Assembly (NCBI GenBank): GCA_034002745.1
Contig: JAVEZY010000045.1
Coordinates: forward strand, 1-10,695
Reading direction: 5' to 3'
From: JAITWN01 sp034002745
GTDB lineage: Bacteria; Pseudomonadota; Gammaproteobacteria; SZUA-140
Length of the DNA: 10,695 nt
Shown: one piece after another, positions 7,301 through 10,695 of the stretch
How positions within the stretch are numbered: position 1 is the stretch's first letter
Layout: every line of letters begins with the position of its first letter
Translations under genes and position numbers: made by a program
The notes under the pieces: generated by a model
What the model was told of the DNA's origin: nothing
Databases searched by the model: none
What the model saw: only the letters and a program-made list of their open reading frames with translations

Positions 7301-8417
7301 CGGCGTAGCGGCCGACGAGGCACGTCTGTTTGCGCTCACGCGCGTGTTCGGTACTGAAAGTGGCGATTACGGCACGCGCCTGCCCGATGCGACACTTGCG
7401 TCCGACCAGTGGGAAGAGGGCGACGGCAAACTCGAAAAACTCTATCTATCGCGTATGTCCTGGGCCTATGGACCCGACAGCAGTCAGTGGAGCCGCAAGC
7501 TGCGCGACGCCGGCGGCGCCGAGATCAACACCTACGCCGAACACCTGCGCGGCACCAGCGCGGCGGTATTCTCGCGCTCGTCGAACCTGCGCGGACTGCT
7601 CGATACCGACCATCCCTTCGAATTTCTGGGCGGTATCTCGATGGCGGTGCGCTATCTCGATGGCAAGTCGCCTCAGCTATACATCTCCAACATGCGCGAT
7701 CCGCAGAAGGCGCGTCTTCAGACCGCCGAGCGCTTTCTCTCGACCGAGCTGCGCGCGGTGTATCAGCACCCGAACTGGATCGCTGAGATGAAGGCCGAGG
7801 GTTACGCCGGCACCCTGGAGCTGCTCGATACTATCAATAACTTCTGGGGCTGGCAGGTGATGGACCGCAACGTCGTGCGCGATGACCAGTGGCAGGAGTT
7901 CCATGCCACCTATGTCATGGATCGCTACCAACTCGGTGTGCGCGAGTGGTTCGAACAGACCAATCCGACGGCACTGGCGCAGATCGCCGAGCGCATGCTC
8001 GAGGCGGCGCGCAAGGGCTACTGGAGTCCTGACGAACAGACCTTGCGCGAGCTGGTCGAGGTCTGGACAGACATTGCTGAGCGTCACAATGTGTACACGT
8101 CGAACGAGGCCTTCAAGGCCTACGTGCAGGAACTTGCGGTCGGCTTCGGGCTGGGTCTCGCCAATGCGGATGCCGCCGCGCCGTCGGCGCAGACCGAGGC
8201 CGAGGCGCCGGACGATGCCGCAGAACCCGAGGCCGAGGCGACGCAGCCTGCCGAGGCCGTTCAGGGGCAGGTGCTGCGCGAGGTGCGCAAGGCGGATGTC
8301 GACGACGTTCCGCTGCCATGGCTGGGCCTGCTGCCGCTCGTGGCGCTGCTGTCCGGTTTCGTCTATCAGGCGCGCAGGGCGCGTTTGAATTTCCAGTTCA
8401 AGGGGGAAGTTGCATGA
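4302..8417 (+). CDS. Exported CobN/HmuS-like chelatase-family protein
   Basis: A 1371-residue member of the CobN/ChlH/BchH large-subunit family, whose members insert Co or Mg into tetrapyrroles. The N-terminus is a signal peptide (1-28, ending VAFA) and the mature protein begins APKITVLSTEF. An Arg/Ser/Pro-rich insert lies at about 252-283. The catalytic-type core has WNHPPGEHNQGASNLNVPRS, VHHGYLAAYLW (His565, His566), and HFGTHGTQEWMPGK (His586, His590, Glu594), the CobN HGTLEWLPGK signature. The C-terminal body ends near 1287. An acidic Ala/Pro/Glu linker (1288-1336), a membrane helix (about 1340-1356) and a basic tail (ARRAR) follow. The predicted topology puts the body in the periplasm, unlike biosynthetic CobN in the cytoplasm. 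No CobS/CobT or ChlI/ChlD ATPase subunits are nearby. Relatives next to TonB receptors and ExbB genes include HmuS of Bacteroidetes heme operons, described as a heme dechelatase (recalled, not checked). The direction of chemistry and the metal are inferred. Confidence 0.9.
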   Translation: MVSRRMAVVLLRLLTSVLLMSLMPVAFAAPKITVLSTEFVLERKFELMRAAAEREGVNLAWVQVDRADAAAITNALEGAELVVIDAPRSDDRERVEAAAGGALRAAALPALHISVMNPPERLRAEGLPQAIAEQAYAYYVSGTTVNHERLFRYLRTWVENGDLASVPPPRPLPDGGIWHPAATEPVFADLRAYLDWWSSKHRKQWESLPVIGVEISSSYIADGQTRMLDELVYALEAKGAVPLMFYRSTRLARRDAPSRRQSTAPRAADDGKPGFPNPGKRRQVEIDEPMIELDGRLLPDVLLVNTFLGGNPEGRKAWHQALDIPVINVVNYRSGDRAAYLADRAGISSFHLPFTLTTAEYIGLIDPVVVSANEGGEMAPIPEQLDMLAGKAVNVARLGRKANADKRLALLFWNHPPGEHNQGASNLNVPRSLELLTQRLKDEGYAVEPIAEQVMIDSLPTLLAPRYRPDGLAGLMQTPHWESLPLTRYMAWYATLPKEVRADIEAYWGPPKASRSLAKVKGEPQFVIPRLRLGNLVIMPQPSRGDGTSDDEEKHIFHDTKVPVHHGYLAAYLWIRENFGADAIIHFGTHGTQEWMPGKERGLWAFDQPNLLVGNTPVVYPYIVDNIGEAIHVKRRGRGLIISHQTPPFSPAGLSDDFIVINDLIREYHSLDEGMVKANNRSLIIEQAVKMNIHQDLGWKVADLEARFEDFLRAIEDYLEDVGMAMQPLGLHSFAETALPEHRVSTVMQMLGQPLYDHLGITDPKLVFRVDYRELEDSVPYRFVHDEVFSDKPLEAYEDTARRELVAQGRAFDRDLDAQSEHEGILRALSARWVDPSYGGDPVRNPDALPTGRNMYGFDPSRVPTRAAYAAGVEAMQNLILSHQASHGEFPEKLAFTLWSTETMRHLGMLEAQILYAMGVRPVWDQGGRVIDLEVIPLTELGRPRIDTIISLTGLYRDQFPNVMELFNRAIVMLAELDEPENDNFIRRNTLAIERLLIERGVAADEARLFALTRVFGTESGDYGTRLPDATLASDQWEEGDGKLEKLYLSRMSWAYGPDSSQWSRKLRDAGGAEINTYAEHLRGTSAAVFSRSSNLRGLLDTDHPFEFLGGISMAVRYLDGKSPQLYISNMRDPQKARLQTAERFLSTELRAVYQHPNWIAEMKAEGYAGTLELLDTINNFWGWQVMDRNVVRDDQWQEFHATYVMDRYQLGVREWFEQTNPTALAQIAERMLEAARKGYWSPDEQTLRELVEVWTDIAERHNVYTSNEAFKAYVQELAVGFGLGLANADAAAPSAQTEAEAPDDAAEPEAEATQPAEAVQGQVLREVRKADVDDVPLPWLGLLPLVALLSGFVYQARRARLNFQFKGEVA

Positions 8418-8932
8418 ACGCGTTGGAGCTTTGGTTGCACCAGATCGGTACATTGTTTCTGACGCCGGTTCTGCTGGTGCTGGTGCTGATGTTCGCGCAC
8501 GCGCTGTTCTCGCTCGGGGCGCTGGTCTACGACCTGATCGCGCCTGCGTTGACTGGACGACGTCACCGGCCGCTGCTCGCGCATGCGGCCGCCAATCCCG
8601 ACTGTACCATCGAGGACCTGGAGCTGAGGCTCGCCGCGCTGCTGGAGCGGCTGCGCCTGAACAGCCGTATCGCGCCCATGCTCGGTCTGGTCGCGACCAT
8701 GATCCCGATGGGGCCGGCGCTGATCGCGGTCGCCAACGGCGATTCGGTCGGTATGGCCGAGCAGCTTGTGGTCGCCTTTTCCGCCGTCATCGTTGCGCTG
8801 CTGTCCGCCTCGATGACCTATGCGGTGCTGCTGGTGCGGCGGCGCTGGCTGATGAGCGAGCTCAACGAGTGGCTGCACGGGCGCATGTCGGTCGGCGGCG
8901 AGACGCTCAGAGCAGCAGAGGATCGGGCGTGA
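8414..8932 (+). CDS. MotA/TolQ/ExbB-like membrane protein, first copy
   Basis: A 172-residue inner-membrane protein. The start is ATG 8414, inside an ATGA overlap with the CobN-like stop and preceded by AGGGGGAAG. Hydrophobic segments lie at about 14-40, 87-107 and 118-141, the three-helix plan of ExbB/TolQ. The second carries IAPMLGLVATMIPMGPAL, the counterpart of the AP-LGLLGTV-G segment, and the third reads LVVAFSAVIVALLSASMTYA, followed by RRRW. The ExbB/TolQ TM3 glutamate is not evident. Such proteins normally form proton channels driving TonB or Tol. Pairing with the following DUF2149 gene (GTGA overlap) suggests they form one stator-like unit. It is more diverged than the second ExbB-like copy at 9275-9715. 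It corresponds to the small membrane proteins that follow CobN-like genes in hmu-type clusters. Confidence 0.85.
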   Translation: MNALELWLHQIGTLFLTPVLLVLVLMFAHALFSLGALVYDLIAPALTGRRHRPLLAHAAANPDCTIEDLELRLAALLERLRLNSRIAPMLGLVATMIPMGPALIAVANGDSVGMAEQLVVAFSAVIVALLSASMTYAVLLVRRRWLMSELNEWLHGRMSVGGETLRAAEDRA

Positions 8933-9273
8933 GATCGTACGGCCGTATCGACGTCCTGGGAGAGGACGATCACGACGACCCCATACTGAGCGTCGTTAAT
9001 CTCATCGACGTGTTCCTCGTCGTTATCGGCGTGCTGCTGATCGTGATCGTGGAGAACCCGCTCAATCCGTTCAGTAACGACGAGGTCGTGGTGGTCAAGA
9101 ATCCCGGTCGTCCGGACATGGAGATGGTCGTGAAGGAGGGCGAGACCCTGACGCACTACACCTCGTCCGGCGAGATCGGCGAAGGGCAGGGAGTACGCGC
9201 AGGCGTCACCTACCGCCTCGAAGACGGCTCGATGATCTATGTTCCGGAGAGCGCGGGTGGGGAGCGGCGCTGA
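8929..9273 (+). CDS. DUF2149 family protein, ExbD-like membrane segment
   Basis: A 114-residue protein starting at GTG 8929, overlapping the previous stop by four bases. After an acidic N-terminus (GEDDHDDPILS) comes one membrane helix (about 22-42, SVVNLIDVFLVVIGVLLIVI). A periplasmic domain follows, ending in the DUF2149 signature AGVTYRLEDGSMIYVPE. DUF2149 genes sit beside CobN-like and MotA/ExbB genes in bacteria and archaea (family knowledge); their function is not established. The helix aligns without gaps to that of the ExbD encoded 0.8 kb downstream (PFVDIMLVLLAIVL against NLIDVFLVVIGVLL), with Asp27 matching the ExbD proton-carrying Asp14. I infer that it is the ExbD-like partner of the first ExbB-like protein. 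The start is supported because upstream codons in this frame lie inside the preceding gene and do not resemble a protein. Confidence 0.85.
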   Translation: MRSYGRIDVLGEDDHDDPILSVVNLIDVFLVVIGVLLIVIVENPLNPFSNDEVVVVKNPGRPDMEMVVKEGETLTHYTSSGEIGEGQGVRAGVTYRLEDGSMIYVPESAGGERR

Positions 9274-9274
9274 G

Positions 9275-9715
9275 ATGGAGATGTCGCTGATGGATCTGCT
9301 GCGCGCCTCGGTCGATCCGCTGATCTTCGGTACGCTCGGTCTCATGAGTGTCCTGATGCTGGCGGCGGTGTTCGAGCGCCTGTGGTTCTACCGCCGTCTG
9401 CGTCTCGACGATTACCAGAGCGAGCGCGTGCTCAGTGTCGCGCTGACCGATCGCCTCGCACTCATTTACACCATCGGCTCCAGCGCGCCCTACGTCGGCC
9501 TGCTCGGCACCGTGGTCGGCATCCTCATTACCTTCTACGACATCGGTCAGGGCGGCGACATGGCGGTGTCCGACATCATGATCGGCCTCGCGCTCGCGCT
9601 GAAGGCCACCGCCGCCGGCCTGCTGGTCGCGATCCCGGCCGTGATGGCGAACAACGCACTGGTGCGCCGCGTCGAGGTCCTTACCGCGCTCTGGCATGAT
9701 GGACGTGTGCCGTGA
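9275..9715 (+). CDS. MotA/TolQ/ExbB proton channel protein, second copy
   Basis: A 146-residue inner-membrane protein of the ExbB/TolQ family, part of the motor that energises TonB. ATG 9275 follows the DUF2149 stop by one base, with GGGGAG upstream; ATG 9281 is an alternative. Membrane segments lie at about 17-37, 67-88 and 103-125. Family motifs are clear: APYVGLLGTVVGIL (71-84) and LALKATAAGLLVAIPAVMAN (107-126). The polar Thr112 of the channel lining is kept, but the position of the essential TM3 glutamate of E. coli ExbB (Glu176, in the AEALLATAIGL motif) appears to be Leu107, with Lys110 nearby. It is shorter than E. coli ExbB (244 residues), lacking most of the cytoplasmic loop. Its stop overlaps the ExbD start (GTGA), so the two are almost certainly partners. 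Confidence 0.9.
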   Translation: MEMSLMDLLRASVDPLIFGTLGLMSVLMLAAVFERLWFYRRLRLDDYQSERVLSVALTDRLALIYTIGSSAPYVGLLGTVVGILITFYDIGQGGDMAVSDIMIGLALALKATAAGLLVAIPAVMANNALVRRVEVLTALWHDGRVP

Positions 9716-10089
9716 AACGCTTCGAGCAGATCAACGTCATCCCGTTCGTCGACATCATGCTGGTGCTGCTCGCGATCGTGCTGATGACCGCCACCTTCGT
9801 CAGTCAGGGGAAAATCCGCGTCGATCTGCCGCCGTCTCGATATGCTCAGACGGTTGGTGGCGAGCAGGGCCGGCAGATCACCGTGATGGCGAGCGGCATC
9901 GTCTATCTCGACGGGGTCGAGGTCGAGCTGTCCACGCTGGAAGCGACGGTCGCCAACTGGCCGCAGGGGACGCTGGTGCAGCTGGCGGTGGACCGGCATG
10001 CCGCGTTCGAGCACTTCGTTGCCGTTCTGGACCTGCTGCGCCTCAATGAACTGACCCGTCTGCAGGTGGTGACGCGGCAGGAAAAGTGA
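9712..10089 (+). CDS. exbD: ExbD/TolR biopolymer transport protein
   Basis: A 125-residue ExbD/TolR protein, the inner-membrane partner of ExbB. It starts at GTG 9712, overlapping the ExbB-like stop by four bases. The short cytoplasmic N-terminus MKRFEQINVIPFVD leads into one helix (about 11-31) with the conserved proton-binding Asp14 in IPFVDIMLVLLAIV. The rest is a periplasmic domain with the usual ExbD pattern: KIRVDLPPSRYAQ, ITVMASGIVYLDG, LVQLAVDRHAAFEHFVAVLDLLR. The key Asp is present, unlike the TM3 Glu of its ExbB-like partner. A gap of seven bases separates it from tonB. Confidence 0.93.
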   Translation: MKRFEQINVIPFVDIMLVLLAIVLMTATFVSQGKIRVDLPPSRYAQTVGGEQGRQITVMASGIVYLDGVEVELSTLEATVANWPQGTLVQLAVDRHAAFEHFVAVLDLLRLNELTRLQVVTRQEK

Positions 10090-10096
10090 GCGAAAC

Positions 10097-10695
10097 ATGA
10101 CGAGCAGGACCAGCGGCACGCTGGCGCTGACGGCCTCGATCTTTACGCACGCGGCGCTGGCCGCGGCCGTATGGTGGGTCGCGGCCAGCGAACCCGAATC
10201 TGAGCCCGACACCGACACGGCGAGCGTAGTCGCGCTCGATCTGAGCATGTTTGCGCAGGCCGCGCCGCCCGAGGTGCCGGCGCCGGAACCGCCGCCGCAG
10301 AAAACGGAACCACCGATCGAGAAGGAGATGCCGAGCAAACCCGAATCGGAGCCCGAACCGCTGCCCGAGCCCGAGCCCGAACCCGTGGCAGAAACGCTGC
10401 CAGAGCCCGTAGTGGAGGAGGTCCGTCCGGTCGACGTGGAGCCCGTGCCGTCGCCACCTCCACCCGCGCCGCCTCCACCGCGGGATATCGCGCCGACACC
10501 GGCGGTGGCGCCCATGTCGGTCGAGCCGCAGCCACGTATCGCGCCGTCGCCGGCCGTACCGGCGTTCCAGCCCGATCCCGCCGCAGTGTTCACGCACCAG
10601 GTGCGCGCTGCCATCGAACGCTGCAAGCACTACCCGCGCGCGGCGCGACGTCTGCGACTGGAGGGCGACGTGTTGGTGCAGTTCGCACTGCGCCG
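10097..10695 (+). CDS. tonB: TonB energy transducer, 3' end outside the window
   Basis: The first 199 complete codons of a TonB protein; the frame is still open at the right edge. The N-terminal membrane anchor (about 9-30, LALTASIFTHAALAAAVWWV) keeps the S-x3-H pair (Ser14, His18) that in E. coli TonB (Ser16, His20) couples to ExbB/ExbD. A long periplasmic spacer rich in Pro and Glu follows, including repeated PEPEPEP-type runs and PSPPPPAPPPP. The C-terminal domain starts near VFTHQVRAAIERCKHYPRAA, with the YPRAARR motif and GDVLVQFALR before the cut. The gene begins seven bases after exbD. A dedicated TonB fits energising the receptor encoded first in the operon. The ATG is weakly supported by the upstream AGTGAG. 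Confidence 0.92.
   Translation, partial: MTSRTSGTLALTASIFTHAALAAAVWWVAASEPESEPDTDTASVVALDLSMFAQAAPPEVPAPEPPPQKTEPPIEKEMPSKPESEPEPLPEPEPEPVAETLPEPVVEEVRPVDVEPVPSPPPPAPPPPRDIAPTPAVAPMSVEPQPRIAPSPAVPAFQPDPAAVFTHQVRAAIERCKHYPRAARRLRLEGDVLVQFALR

Noticed and set aside
8410..8928. Upstream extension of the DUF2149 reading frame over the first ExbB-like gene
   Set aside because: The extension is Arg/Ala/Gly-rich with no family likeness and lies out of frame inside a well-supported membrane protein gene. DUF2149 homology begins after 8929.
9547..10626. Long minus-strand open frame (359 residues, Gly/Ser-rich)
   Set aside because: It is the antisense of tonB's Pro/Glu repeats and of exbD. The composition (GSGSGSGS) comes from the repeats, and the plus-strand genes have clear family motifs.

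Overview
The window looks like part of a GC-rich proteobacterial chromosome. The right-hand operon is about 65-70% G+C by eye. Gammaproteobacteria is my best guess, because of the GGGGTCAGACCCC-type palindromic repeats and the TonB-dependent receptor/ExbBD/TonB outer-membrane system, but no phylogenetic marker is present and this is only a guess.

Left (1-2090): an accessory patchwork. A NUDIX hydrolase gene enters from the left edge and ends at 477. About 200 bases with four short REP-like palindromes follow. Next comes a complete integron gene cassette on the minus strand (about 679-1526). It has one 693-base gene for a HIRAN-domain protein, a classic attC hairpin after that gene (673-784), and a GTTAGGC recombination site before it. 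No integrase gene is present, so this is a lone cassette in non-integron DNA. It abuts, exactly at the crossover base, the 3' stub of an IS21-family istB gene and that element's terminal repeats (1528-1689). A frameshifted IS3-family orfA remnant lies on the minus strand at 1838-1960.

Right (2090-10695): one tightly packed plus-strand operon. A good sigma70-type promoter (TTCACA-17-TAGAAT) overlaps a perfect 7-5-7 inverted repeat that may be an operator. The genes are, in order: TonB-dependent outer-membrane receptor; a large exported CobN/HmuS-like chelatase-family protein with a signal peptide and a C-terminal membrane anchor; a first MotA/TolQ/ExbB-like protein; a DUF2149 protein; a second ExbB-like protein; ExbD; and TonB, cut by the right edge. 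All junctions overlap by 4-7 bases or are separated by at most 7 bases, so the genes are probably translationally coupled.

I read the operon as a self-contained import machine. The receptor brings a metallated tetrapyrrole (heme or a corrinoid) or a metal chelate across the outer membrane. A dedicated ExbB/ExbD/TonB set energises it. The periplasm-facing CobN-like protein would then act on the cargo, possibly removing or inserting a metal. This layout resembles the Bacteroidetes hmu heme operons (hmuRSTUV). The DUF2149 protein has a membrane segment very like that of ExbD, so the cluster may encode two stator-like pairs: ExbB-like/DUF2149 and ExbB-like/ExbD. The substrate cannot be settled from sequence alone.
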